DNA of 64,000 nt from Phascolomyces articulosus. Its lineage: Eukaryota; Mucoromycota; Mucoromycetes; Mucorales; Lichtheimiaceae. A program made the position numbers and the translations under genes. The notes beneath the pieces are model-generated. The model did no database searches. It was not told where the DNA came from and saw only the letters and a list, made by a program, of their open reading frames with translations. Where the stretch lies: the NCBI GenBank assembly GCA_025677815.1, contig JAIXMP010000018.1, positions 310,001 to 374,000 of the forward strand. Direction: 5' to 3'. Below are positions 1 through 12,072 of this stretch, in pieces (the stretch's first letter is position 1; the number at the start of each line of letters is the position of its first letter).

Positions 1-650
1 TTATTCATTTTCCCCCTCTATCTTATGGGGTTTTTTTCACCAGTCCTTGAGATCCGGCTTTAGCGGGTATGCGATTTGCGAAGCGCTTTTTTGAAGCCTT
101 TATTATTTTGTAAATGATAAATAAACTATATTAAGTTTGATCCAGACAGGCAGCCAAACCAAATCCTAAAGGCGCTTTTCGTACTCCATATAAAACACCT
201 TAAAAGGGAGCTGAGTTAGTGGCGGCTAATTTAATTTTTTCATGACGTAGATTTTTTTTGGGGATGATTAGATTTTTCGAGTTTGCTGAAGTGATCCACC
301 ATCATGCTTCGATAATGGTGTAGGTAAAATTGCAGGTAACTAATCTTTTCATTTTAATTTTTATAATAAGATATACTCACTTTTCTTTTATTTAAACCCT
401 TCTGGATCAATCCTAAATCTAATTAGAAAAATCAGAAAGTTAATCGAAAGCGGCAGGCTATCATCTGTGCATTATGAGCGTTATTCTAATACTCTGGCTA
501 ATATGGACTGGGTAACTATCCATAACTTTGAGACACTCCTAAAGTCTTTTTTCCAATAGTACAATAATGCCTAAATTAATCTCCACCAAGCAGTTTGACT
601 CAATAATAGACTATAATGGTAACCTGGTATTAAATCAATCAGTTAATTAC
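1..650. other. Gene-free leading region
   Basis: No reading frame with recognisable similarity and no RNA gene is visible on either strand. The sequence is unique at this scale and runs directly into the 401-bp tandem repeat that starts at about 651. Confidence 0.5.
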
Positions 651-1710
651 GCTACCTCAGTCATGCTTTAGTCCGGCCGGGCTTCTGGTTTGATAGAGGA
701 ACCATACCTTCGCGTTGTGAACCACCATAGTGGGGAATTTGCGGGTAGTAATGGCATTCAAAGAGGTCTGCGTAGTTACCACATCGTATAGGCTGATCAT
801 CACTATCTTTATCTACTTATAATGGAGCCGTTATAAGCTGGATAAGAAGCTCTATATTGTTCTTGAAGCTCGAGACTAGCACCTTAGTGCGTGGTCTTCT
901 TCGCTGATAGTGTGTGATTAGGCAGCATCCCGAAGGAATCTATTATAAGGGAAGTTTTGTATATTTTTTTTTAGAAAAATTATTTGATTGAAACATTTGA
1001 TTGAAATGCTAACTATTTCCTTTAACTATTTTTTTTAGTTGGAGCTACGCTACCTCATCAGCCATGCTTTAGTCCGGCCGGGCTTCTGGTTTGATAGAGG
1101 AACCATACCTTCGCGTTGTGAACCACCATAGTGGGGAATTTGCGGGTAGTAATGGCATTCAAAGAGGTCTGCGTAGTTACCACATCGTATAGGCTGATCA
1201 TCACTATCTTTATCTACTTATAATGGAGCCGTTATAAGCTGGATAAGAATCTCTATATTGTTCTTGAAGCTCGAGACTAGCACCTTAGTGCGTGGTCTTC
1301 TTCGCTGATAGTGTGTGATTAGGCAGCATCCCGAAGGAATCTATTATAAGGGAAGTTTTGTATATTTTTTTTTAGAAAAATTATTTGATTGAAACATTTG
1401 ATTGAAATGCTAACTATTTCCTTTAACTATTTTTTTTAGTTGGAGCTACGCTACCTCATCAGCCATGCTTTAGTCCGGCCGGGCTTCTGGTTTGATAGAG
1501 GAACCATACCTTCGCGTTGTGAACCACCATAGTGGGGAATTTGCGGGTAGTAATGGCATTCAAAGAGGTCTGCGTAGTTACCACATCGTATAGGCTGATC
1601 ATCACTATCTTTATCTACTTATAATGGAGCCGTTATAAGCTGGATAAGAATCTCTATATTGTTCTTGAAGCTCGAGACTAGCACCTTAGTGCGTGGTCTT
1701 CTTCGCTGAT
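651..1710. repeat. 401-bp tandem repeat, about 2.7 copies
   Basis: A unit starting GCTACCTCA and containing AGTCCGGCCGGGCTTCTGG recurs with that second motif at 670, 1071 and 1472, an exact 401-bp period. Copies 2 and 3 are nearly identical. Copy 1 differs by a 3-bp deletion near its start and by AGAAGCTCT instead of AGAATCTCT. Copy 3 breaks off near 1710 after GGTCTTCTTCGCTGAT, then diverges. The unit is less AT-rich than its surroundings. On the minus strand short stretches are open but no full gene is present. It could be a subtelomeric-type satellite or a tandemly trapped piece of a mobile element; identity is unknown. Confidence 0.9.
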
Positions 1711-2789
1711 AATGTTTGATCAGATATCATGCACTGCACTCGTAGGAAGAAACCAGCAACTTTAAATGGCTACAGATTCTTTGGTGGATCAAGTTTGGGG
1801 ATGTTAGGAAAGGCGTCCCGATTTTTTTGTAAGTAAAATGAACAAAGATCAATAAAGCGTAAGAGTTACTTATAGCATCTACAGCAAACACGCTGTGCTT
1901 TTTTTTTTTAAAAAAAAAAGTAGCGATCCAGCAGAGTTGCTATTTCACCCACTAAATTTGAAAAGCAAAGCCATTTTCCCCCAACCATCCATATGCAGAG
2001 AAAAAAATAGCTATAACTGAATTCTGATTTAGCCTGTTGTAGCCCTCTTTCACTGGTCAAATAAAATACCTTTTTGCTTTCATCCTACTTTACTGTGTCA
2101 AATACGTCGAATACGTTTATTAAAAAAAGAAAGATAAAGAAATTATTGTCTTCTAAATAAAGACGTTGTCCATCGTTGTGTTCAATTTCATTATGGGTAA
2201 TTATCCACTATAAAAATATGTTACCCAAAATCATATTCTGATACCCGTAGTCATGATACTTAAAATAAGCTATAGGATACTCATTTTCTTTTTATGATTC
2301 ACAAAATAGTACCCCTGATACCCGTTTTTTTTTTTCTTTTTTTTTGCTTTTTATCCAAAGAACACTTTTCATAAATAAGTACATAAAATACACCATAACA
2401 TATGATATACCGCCATCAAATTATATTATAATTCATTTTGAAGCGTTTGCCTTGAAATTTTGTTTCGATTCAGAATATCACCTACCTGTTACCCATACTA
2501 TTATTTTAATTTTCTGGATACCCGAAATCGCTTCTTTTTCTTCACCTGGTGTTGCTCATATTCTTCCGGAGGATGCCTGTTTTATTCTCTTGAATTTTCC
2601 ATCTGAAATAAAAAGATATGTACTAGTATAATAATAAAACTGTTTTCTTCGGTCCAAGAAAAATTAACATTAATTTGTTATAAGAGCAGTTTGTACATTA
2701 AAAAAGAACCACTAGTACGAGGTGTCTCATGAATATCATTGAAACGATGTAAACTCTAGTAATTAATACTTAAAAAAGATGACAAGGAA
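1711..2789. other. AT-rich intergenic region
   Basis: No gene is supported. The stretch 2190-2530 repeats the short words GATACCCG and TTACCCA in both orientations (for example near 2190, 2222, 2240, 2318, 2490 and 2518), suggesting a decayed repeat. Short open frames here are consistent with chance. Confidence 0.4.
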
Positions 2790-2905
2790 AAAGGTCACAA
2801 AAAGAGATGCACAAAAAAGTGTATCATTGCGGATACCAAGATTTTATCCTCACAATTGTCCAGATATAAATATCCAATCATAGTGCATTCCTTACGAAAC
2901 CCATA
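2790..2905 (-). repeat. Left arm of a diverged inverted repeat pair
   Basis: The reverse complement of this segment resembles 4325-4425. Shared words include GTAAGGAATG, TTGGATATTTA, ATCTGGA, GATAAAATCTTGGT and AATGATAC in the same order with small gaps. The two arms lie about 1.4 kb apart in opposite orientation. They may be two copies of one dispersed element or the arms of a larger decayed inverted-repeat element; nothing coding is visible between them. Confidence 0.65.
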
Positions 2906-2987
2906 GCAAGCACCAACTTTTAAAGCTTCTACTTACTAAAAATGGATATCATGCTTTGCTGTACTATGGTGGTCCCAGAGTGTGTGC

Positions 2988-3015
<28 letters not shown>
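2988..3015. repeat. Poly-T tract
   Basis: An uninterrupted run of 28 T residues. Such runs are frequent in this window and are also prone to length error. Confidence 0.9.
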
Positions 3016-3018
<3 letters not shown>

Positions 3019-3159
3019 TTGCTTTCCTTTGCTTTAAAGGATTAACTATTAGAAGAAAGATCGTCTCATAAATGAACGGCTCATTTATTCATAGTATGCT
3101 TTAAAAAATATGGCAAAAAGTATGATCATGATAAATTATACACTTTAGAAAAAAAATAT

Positions 3160-3370
3160 TCAAATGTTTATAGGTGTAAAATACCCCAAATTAGAATTTA
3201 TCTCGAATATTTTTCGAATAATTTTTAAATATCTTTTGAATATACATATTTTTTGTATATATTTCGAATATTTTTGCCTTTTCAATAATGAAAAATATTC
3301 AGGATATATTCAAAATATATTCGAAGTAGAATTTTTTTTGCATCGACGAATATTTTTTTTTCTAAGGTGA
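3160..3370. repeat. AT-rich foldback with TCGAATAT words
   Basis: The words TCGAATATTTTT and TTGAATATA occur several times in the first half. Their reverse complements (AAAAATATTC, ATATATTCGAA) occur in the second half, so the segment can fold on itself around about 3260. It looks like a small decayed inverted-repeat element. No coding role is supported. Confidence 0.4.
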
Positions 3371-4324
3371 TTAGACAACATGAAAAAATTAGCCACTCAA
3401 CCGAAAAGAGGGGATGTCATCAAATGTCGTCTTTGCTGTATACAAACAAATTGGTCACGATTCTGGCTATTTCCGCCGTCATTGTCAAAATTAACTTTTT
3501 TCCTTCTATTTTTTATACTTATGCCTACACCAAAACGCCTATTATTTTTTATTTACATATATGTATCTTCTCTTTTCATCTTTATTCTTATTATTTATTT
3601 TTATGCTTACTTCAAAATTCATTTTTATTATATGTATATGTATACTTATCTCTTTCTATCTTTTTTTTATCATTCTTTTGCATCTTTTATCAAGATCAAG
3701 CATCACATCTATATAAACAGCAACATCATACCATAATTATTTCGCATATTCTATTACTTACTATGACATGAATTTTTTTCGATAAATATATATAACTTTT
3801 TCCTTCTATCTCTCTCTTCTATCCTTTTGTTCTGTATTTACCTCGTACTAATTTGCTTAAATCAACTTGTTGGTGTAATATTGGGATTTATATTTTCTTC
3901 ACACCCATTCGAATTAAAAATTCTTTTTTACTTCCAGGTAAATATATACTACTAAACCATAGATGCTTATATACTGATGGCTTGTCAATGAAAAGAAACC
4001 CAGATATTTTCGAGATTTGTTACTTTTCTGTTTTTTATGCAAGCTTGTGTTTCCAAAGTTTTATGTTGTGAAAAAGAAACAGTTGTGATGAAGACTATAA
4101 TAAACATTCGTTTAAACTTACTGACAATATTACAACTATAGATGTAATTTATAAATACTGCTGTATGTCCCAGTTGTGGATACCATAGCTAATGTAAAAT
4201 TGATATAATCATTCTTAAAAAAGGATACTATAAGAAAAAAATTATCAGCCTTATCTTCTTGTTGAAAAGCGTATTAGTACAAAACTTTATAACTGAAACA
4301 AGAAAATAAAAAATTGAGTTTGGC

Positions 4325-4425
4325 GTCCGTAAGGAATGTAATATGCTTGGATATTTAAATCTGGATTGACTGCGCTACTATTATGAAGATAAAATCTTGG
4401 TGTCCGTAATGATACCCTTTATAAC
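4325..4425 (+). repeat. Right arm of a diverged inverted repeat pair
   Basis: This segment matches the reverse complement of 2790-2905 over about 100 bp with substitutions and small indels. The best-kept parts are GTAAGGAATG at 4328 and GATAAAATCTTGGT near 4387. Confidence 0.65.
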
Positions 4426-4704
4426 CATGTCGCGTAAATTACTTTTTTATACATATATATGAATATTGGATTCTACTGTAATCTGTAATGTATAAAAATG
4501 CGAATTTACTGATGTGGCTACCTCGGCATCAATACCAGAGTAAATGTGATATGGATCAATTATTATTATACAACAACATGATGTGTTTATTATCTGTTAT
4601 GTTTTTAGTAACTGGCACTAACAAAAGAACAAAGAAATAAAGCACATGATTTATTTATGCCAATATGTAATGCTTTATCCCTGTTACGTTGACATCCTGT
4701 GTAT

Positions 4705-6847
4705 TCATGCAGTTTTGACAGAAAGATCTTCTGCAATGATTTCTGCCTTTGCCGCATCATTGGCAGTGTCGCTGTTGTAATTGTCATACAATTCTTCGAT
4801 TTCCAGATGAAAATCCGAATAAACACCTTTTCGAAAAACTGTCCCTTTATCCGTTATTGGTAATTTCTTGTTGAGTGGAAGGATGTGCACCATGGTTGGT
4901 ACAGTAACAGAGCTATGATGAGGTACACGTTTGTTCGCACGTTTCACTGCTTCATGTACTGGATAGAATAAACAAAAAAATCAAGTACAGTTACTGCTGT
5001 GCTCCTACAAGTACTTGATTTATACAGAAATATAATGCAATATCTATACCTTTTGTAATCATCATGGTTGGAGAATAGTTTATTGCTTTATTATATGCGA
5101 GTCCAATTAGTACAGCGGCGCACCTTTTGTTTTCACCTACAATGATACAATTTTGAATTATATCTTCAGTACAAATTTCCCATTCCATAGGTGTAGGATA
5201 GATTCTCTTGCCATTTTCCCTAACATAATATACCACAACAAGATATTAATATACATATTTAAATGTGTATTCAAACTCTCCGTATATGTGACAGTGCATT
5301 TTTTATCAACATTTACATTATAAATGTGTCATTAATTCGTCCAACAAAAGCCCATTCTTCATCGCCAGCCTCGTTCAGATTTGTGTTATCGTTGCTGGTA
5401 ATACTTTTGGTAAATAAATCCTTTGTTTCAAAATCTCCATTGGGACGATTGCCAACATCTGTTGCAAGTCCAGGGTAATCACTTCGAACAACAAGATGAC
5501 AGATATTTTGATCGAATGGTTCAAAATCCAAGTAGCATAACGATGTTTTACTAAATTGAAAAATGCTTTTTCCGGGTTTATTATCTTTAAGAGAAGTACA
5601 TAAGGCGCCGAATTCTATTTATGTTTTAGCAATAACACGTTAATTTTCAATTATTAAAAACATATCACATCAACAGATTACAGCATGTAAAAGTGTTGTT
5701 TTACCAGAGGCGCCATAGCCAGAAGCTAAGTTTAAACCTTGTGAACTCAGAAATTCTGCGGTTGACAATCGAAGAGGTGCACCACCAGTCATCCATGTCT
5801 TAATACCTTGAATTACCCTCGTTACATGGGTAGGATCATCAGGAGAATGGTTTTGTAAATATTCTGCCACTTGTTCCAGTATATTTGGAGGTAAATATGT
5901 CCAAGTGGGTTTATATATTTCTCCAGCCGCAAAAATATCATTCATACTCAATGGTGGATCGTGTTGGAATATGACTACACTTCCTCCCAGAAGCATTCCC
6001 CATAGGAACATATCTATATATAAGGAAGTACGATATTATTAAATAAGGGAAGGAGCAGGGGAAACTTTTTTAAGAAAAAACACGCGATATACATACAAAT
6101 TGTACTCATACGCTCAACGGGTAAAGCTAACAACCACACATCGGTTGGTTTCATAAACATAGGGCCACCATTCAGCTGATCCTCGTGTTTTAATGATATA
6201 TCAATCAACGTATACAAGAATGCCCAATTGCTATAACGAATTGCTTTTGGTATCCCACTTGAGCTACCACCTGTGACAAGGATGACCGCGATATTGTCTG
6301 GACCTGCAGGAATAACTGCTTCTGGAATACTATCATTTGAAGCCGCCGTTATTTCGACAAGATGGTCAATATCATATTCTATCCATTTTTTGATTGGGAA
6401 ACTTGTGTTTTCCATAGTAATCCTGGTAACCGATTTATGACTTTCTTTGATATATGATTCTGAAGCAATCACGCAACCAACGTGTTCCCTTTTCAGAAGG
6501 TGACTAACAGCTGTTTCGTCGCACCATATGGATATAGGAAAATAACTGAGACCAAGTTTCCATATCGTGAGCAGTAGAAGTAATGATTGAATGGATGATT
6601 CGTGACCAAGTGAAGCAATACACTGAGTGTCGGAATCAATTATTGGTAGTAGCACTGGAGCCCACTCATTTGCAAGGTAGGTTGTTATTTTATCAAGTTG
6701 TTCATATGTTAACGTTTTATATCCACGTAAATTGGATTGTTGATAATGAACAAAAGGTCTACTCTTGTTTTGCGCAACACTAACTTGAAATGCATGGATA
6801 ATGGAAATATAGTCAGAGTAAGTTTCAGGGAGTTTTTGGCCCTCCAT
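4705..6847 (-). CDS. ANL-superfamily adenylate-forming enzyme, stand-alone adenylation domain
   Basis: Five exons on the minus strand (6847-6097, 6013-5705, 5614-5317, 5219-5050, 4958-4705) give 593 residues with consistent phase. The family activates a carboxylic acid as acyl-AMP and usually passes it to CoA or a carrier protein. Visible core motifs in order: the phosphate-binding loop as VTGGSSSGIPKAI, GYGASEFGAL (A5, completed across intron 2), ETKDLF (A7), VGRINDTFIMENGKRIYP (A8 hinge, across intron 3) and PLNKKLPITDKGTVFRK, which supplies the C-terminal lysine. No carrier or reductase domain follows; the protein stops soon after the C-terminal subdomain. The A8 motif has Asn where Asp is more usual. 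A decayed copy lies immediately upstream and a MATE transporter beyond it on the same strand. The substrate cannot be read from the sequence. It could be a CoA ligase or an NRPS-like adenylation unit that lost its partner domains. Confidence 0.85.
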
Positions 6848-7569
6848 GGTGTAAGATGGGTGTTAATCAGAAAAAAAAGAAGTTGAGGAAAATAACGCCA
6901 GTTGTTACTTTTTATTTATTTATCAACAATGGAATAAAGAAATGCCGACAATCAATTCTCACTACTATTATTTGTTTATTATTTATTATTTTTGTAGTGT
7001 GGTTTCGAAACAGATAAATAGAAGGAAATATTGTGATTATTTATGCAAGATTGAAATAACAGGTTCATACAGTTGTACGACTCAATTAATTTTCACCTGG
7101 AAACTATGAGAATCATCATGAAGTTTAAATCAGCTCTGTTTACATAGATATAGATAGATTTGTCATGGTGCAAGTATCATATATTACAATAATTAAAAGT
7201 TCACTACATTGGTCAAATAGGTAATTTAATAAGGCTATAAAGAGCTACATAGTAGCACATTGGTATTACAACAATAACCTTTTTTTTTTACTTGCACAAA
7301 ACACTACTGTGAGTCTCAGTACTATCTTTATTGTATAGAACTGTAAATAACATTACATGGAGACATTGTTCTCTATGAAGAAAGGAGATTAGGGATGTTT
7401 TATAGCGAATATGTGTATGTTCAAGACATTTGGTAGATCTTACCATTGGATTGGGAATACTGATAATGAGGGCTTTGCTTATTACAGAAACTACAATAAT
7501 TTGATTATGATAGCGGTATATCCTTTAAATCAGTGCAGCACATGATACTTTATTCCCTCAGAAATTCTG
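6848..7569. other. Spacer between intact and decayed ANL copies
   Basis: AT-rich sequence upstream of the intact ANL gene, so it should hold its promoter. No reading frame or RNA gene is recognised. Confidence 0.5.
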
Positions 7570-9680
7570 TGGTTTCAATTAGTTTTGACTGAGAGCTATA
7601 CAACGACTTTTGTAATTGTCGTACAATCGCTCGATTTCCTGATCAAAATCAGGGTATACGCCTTTTCGGAAATCTGTCCCTTTATCCGTGACCGGTATTT
7701 CCTTGTTAAGTGGAAGGATATGTACCATTTAGGATACATCAACAACACTATAACTCAGTACACGTTATTTACCCATTTCACTGCTTCATATACTGGATAA
7801 AGCAAACAGAAAAAAAAACGTTAATATCGCGCTCCTACAGGCAAGTACTAAATTTATATAAAAGTATGTACTATTATAGTACCTATTTCTTTTGTAAGCA
7901 CCTCGGTTGGGGAATAAGTTACAGCTTTATTATACACAAGTTCAATCAATACAACGGCGCATTTTTGTTTTCATCCACAACCATACAGTGCTTAATTATA
8001 TATTCGGCGTAAATTTCTCGTTCTAAAGGTGTAGGATATTTTACTCATCATATATATACATGCTTACTACAGTACGTATCATAAATATTGTACGTAAATG
8101 TATTACTTTTCTCCTAACAATGCCCGGATATCGCTCCCTTCATATTGTTTTGTCTTTTCATTGGTGGCACTTGGAAGTAAATTTTTAGTTTCAAAGTCTC
8201 AGTTGGGTCGATTATTAGTAACAACACCCATTGCAAGAGCAGAGTATTTGCTACGAATAATATGATGATAGGTATCATGATCAAAAGGTTCAAATAACAA
8301 GTAGTATAATAATAACGCTTTACAAAATAGCAACCAGTTTTCTCCAGGTTTACCATCTGTAAGACTCTGTCTAAAGATCCAGTTTTTTTTGTCTCAGTGT
8401 TATCCATACTGGGTATATCCATATCTTTTAATTGTATAGTAAGGATGTTCTATGTCAGATAACTAGAAGAAATAATATAGAAAATGAAATTAAACAGTGA
8501 GGATTTTTTTTACGTACCAGAGTCACCGTACTAACCACCAACCAAGTTTAAACTTTGTAAATTTAATATTCTACAGTTGAGGCTCAAACAGGTGTACCAC
8601 CAGTTCCATATCTTCACACTGTCGATTACTTTCGTTATAAGGGTAAAATCAAAGAAAGATATTTTTGTAAATACTCTGCCATTTGCTCCAATATATTCCG
8701 GGTTAGATACTTCAAGGTGGGTTTAAATACTTCTCCAGCCGCAAAATATCATCCATTGCCCACATCGTGATGGAATAAGACTGAACTTCCTCCCAGTAGA
8801 ATTCCCTATAGGAAAAAATCTGTATATATGATGATTGAAAAGGAAGGGCATTGTTATGAAATAAGGGAAGAAGTATGAAGTTCGTTGTTATAAACAGAAA
8901 AAAGAATAAAAGATACTATGTGCATACAAACTGTACTCATGTAGTCAACTGTCAACTAAAGCTAATATCCAAACATCTATTAGTATCGTAAATAAGGGAT
9001 CACTCCCGTTGAATTGACCCTCGTGCCTTAGTAATATATCAATTAGTATAAACAAGAAGAATGCTTGATGACTATAGCGAATTGCCTCTGGTGTTCCAGT
9101 TGAGCTGCCACCTGTGTCAGGTATAATAGCGATATTGTTTAGATATGCTGCAACGACCGTCTTTGGAATACGAGCGTTCAAGGTTGCTGTTATTTCAACA
9201 AGATAGTCAATATGATACTCTACCCAAGGTTTGATTGGAAACTTGTATTATCTATAGTAATGCTAGTAGCTGATTTAAGATTTGTCTTGAAATATGCTTC
9301 TGCAGCAATCGAGGTAACCGACATTTTCCCATTTCAGAAGATGGGCAACAGTTGTTTCGTCGCACCATATGGATATAGGAAAATAAACGAAACCAGGTTT
9401 TCACATTGTGAACAGTAAAATAATGATTAAATGGATGGTTTATGAGCAAGTGAAGCAGTACACCAGGTGTTGACATCAACTACTGGTAATAATACTGGAG
9501 CGCATTCATTTGCAAGATTTTCAAATTTTTGATATGTTATTGTTTTATATCCTTATAAATTGGATTGTTGATAATAAAACAATGGCCTATATTTCGCGCC
9601 ACACTAACTTGAAATGCGTGTATAATGGAATTGTAGTCAAGGTAGGTTTCCGAGGAATTTGGGTCCACGATAGTGAAAGT
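7570..9680 (-). pseudogene. Decayed tandem copy of the ANL enzyme
   Basis: This block is collinear with the intact gene at 4705-6847. The start region matches (ETYLDYNSIIHAFQVSVA against ETYSDYISIIHAFQVSVA). The phosphate loop survives as TGGSSTGTPEAIRYSH near 9085-9130. The equivalents of exons 3, 4 and 5 are recognisable near 8130-8400, 7870-8030 and 7570-7790. The frame is broken repeatedly: the A5 region near 8530-8550 reads into a stop, and exons are shifted by indels. The Lys of the phosphate loop is Glu here, which suggests activity was lost or constraint relaxed. Similarity extends over intron positions, so this was a genomic tandem duplication and not a retrocopy. It is very unlikely to make a working enzyme. 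Confidence 0.85.
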
Positions 9681-10320
9681 TGTAGTTGATATGTGTAAAT
9701 CTGAAAAGAATAGAAAGCAATAATTTTTTTTTGCTGAATACGAAAGGAAATAAAATGAGTTTTTTCTCATCTACTTTTAATAGTGTTATTTTTTTGTACA
9801 TTTTTATTATTAGATAATTATTTGGTTTTATATATGAATAAACTCTATAAAAACAGCAGCCACAGTGGGAATTTTGTTTATAGGATGGTGATATTAAAAT
9901 AAATAAAAGCCAATATTATATCTATGCAACATCAATCTACTGAGTAACTTTTCTGTATTGTAAATTATTCAAAGTGCCTGATTGTTCATCTCAATATACA
10001 ATATAGTAATTGTCTTCGAATTTTTAGATTTTAGAAATATATATAGCTGTATCTCGCTACGTATCACCTCTCATCACTGTAACCAATTGGCAATATCTCT
10101 ATGCTGATAGTAGTAATAATGAGAACAGTTTATTATATATTTAAGATTTTGGTATACGATTAAAAAAATACTTTGCATCGTTATGATGATATGTAACAAA
10201 GAAAAGAGGATGAAAAAATGAGAGTCTGTATATAATATATGTGTGTAATATTTAGAGGTAGAGGTATACATTCAGTAAGAATAAAAAAAAATGGGATTCG
10301 GCTCATAGCTGAGAATTACT
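9681..10320. other. Intergenic region between decayed ANL copy and MATE gene
   Basis: AT-rich, with no supported gene. It contains the 3' flank of the MATE gene. Confidence 0.5.
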
Positions 10321-12072
10321 TCAAGGTAATTCATTGATTTTTGTTTCTTCATCTTGAATACGTTCTTGGGTCCGTTGTACAACTGTGAACCAATCAATAG
10401 CATGAATATATAGTAGATGACCACTCGTAGAAAAGATAATGCCCGAACAAAGGCCTGTCACCAAACCTAATAATTGCCAATCTGCCTTGAAGGCAAGTAC
10501 ATAGGCTACTGGGATACCAATGGCATAATACATAACGACATTGATCCAAGCAGTAACCTCTGGTCTTCCAACAGCACGTAAAATACCCGTTGACACATTG
10601 CCAATACCAAGGAAAACCTGGCTCACAGCTAACAAAGGTATCATGGCAGCCACTGCCACGACAATGTCCATATCCGATGTAAATAAGAAACCTAATCGAT
10701 TCGACCACACCATTAAAGCAGCCGATAACATGGCTGTCAATCCAAGAATCAAACCAAACGAACATTTTACAGCTTGTTGAGCATCGGCAGGTCTTCCGTT
10801 TCCGAGTGCATTCCCCACACGTGTAGCCACAGCACCTGAAACACCCCATCCCATTACACTACAGATATCATTTACATTCATAAAGATGGATTGGGCTGCT
10901 AATTCGGTGGTCCCCAAATAACTAGCACCAAATGAGATGAGATGACTCGATCCAAGTTCGACGTAACTTGTAATGATACCAGGGATAGCAAAACGGAAAA
11001 ATGTATTCCAGTCGGATAAACAGGCGTGCGTCCATCCTCCCCATCCTTCATAATATCCAGGTGAAAAACGTGTGTAGATGACGAGTAACAAAAACGTAAA
11101 CCAATTGGTGATACTGGTGGCAAGAGGAACACCATCAAATCCAAGGTTGAAAGGTTCGCAAAACGTCAAAATATATACTAATACGATATGGATAGGTGTC
11201 ACGATCATAAGAACATAAGTTGATGCGTTCATGATTCCCATGGCTTGTAGATATTTTCTCAGTGCATCACTAAAATCGGAATAAATGATGCAATTATTAT
11301 TAATAATAATAAAAAAGTATTGCTATATGGCACTGCAAAAAAATATAATTAATGACTTACACAAAAGCAAGAGCTGGAGCTCCGAACAAATAATAACGAA
11401 GGTATACGCCTATACACAATAAAAACAACGGTATTTGATTGGAATAATCAAGTTATGTAATACTCTTTATTAGAAAGATACTCATAAAGAAAAGCCATCG
11501 ATTTTTTACCTGCGTAAAGTGCTACTTCTGGTTCCTGTCCAATTGCCAAGAAGATACGATTTGCATTAAGCCACAGGAGAGCAACAGGGACATGCATTAT
11601 GGAAAGAATCACAAGTGCTCGTTGTAAATGAACACCCACTAACTTTCGGTCTTGTGCACCCGTCCATGCCTGTGAACATAATGTATCTAATGCACCCGTG
11701 GCGCCATTTGTAATAGCATAGCCTGTAACCATAAGATAGATGGTGGCCAATGCACTTGAAGCGAGTTCAGTAGGTCCCTAGAGTTAAAGATTGATTTTAA
11801 TCATTTCAATGAGAATGATTGTGTTTATATCGCTCCTTAAAAATTAAGAGGGAGAATTTGCTTACAAGATGTCCAAGAGCAAGAATGTTTGCAATATTAA
11901 TAATGATTTTGAGCATAAAATACAATGATACAGGTATGCTTTTATAAAATAACCAGTTGAATTCTTGAATCCATGAGGGTATGGACTGTATAGGTTGTTC
12001 TGCTGTTATGGTGATTGTGGTTGTTGTCGATAGTTGACTTAGTAAAGGACTTCTTTCCGTTATTTTGGCCAT
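10321..12072 (-). CDS. MATE family multidrug/metabolite efflux transporter
   Basis: Four exons (12072-11866, 11777-11510, 11409-11361, 11269-10321) encode 490 residues, the usual size for the family. MATE proteins export organic cations, drugs or secondary metabolites across a membrane in exchange for H+ or Na+. The family pattern is clear: GPTELASSALATIY, ALDTLCSQAWTGAQ in the first half, and in the second half GTTELAAQSIFMNVND and the segment around VATRVGNALGNGRP. About twelve hydrophobic segments are spread along the chain after a polar N-terminus (MAKITERSPLLSQL). Exon 3 is only 49 bp, but both of its junctions carry good GT/AG sites and keep the frame. The protein lies upstream of the ANL pair on the same strand, so export of a product made by that enzyme is possible but only inferred. 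Cell location (plasma or vacuolar membrane) cannot be told. Confidence 0.93.

Noticed and set aside
651..1710. Reading the 401-bp repeat as an rRNA spacer or a tRNA-derived SINE
   Set aside because: No rRNA core, Pol III A/B boxes or poly-A tail were identified; left as unknown.
3367..3771. 134- and 118-residue overlapping plus-strand frames
   Set aside because: Mostly Phe/Tyr/Ile/Leu from TTT- and TAT-rich DNA, with no domain or splice structure; composition fits chance.
10394..10849. 151-residue minus-strand frame
   Set aside because: Lies inside the MATE gene in another frame; Cys/Trp-rich composition typical of a shadow frame.
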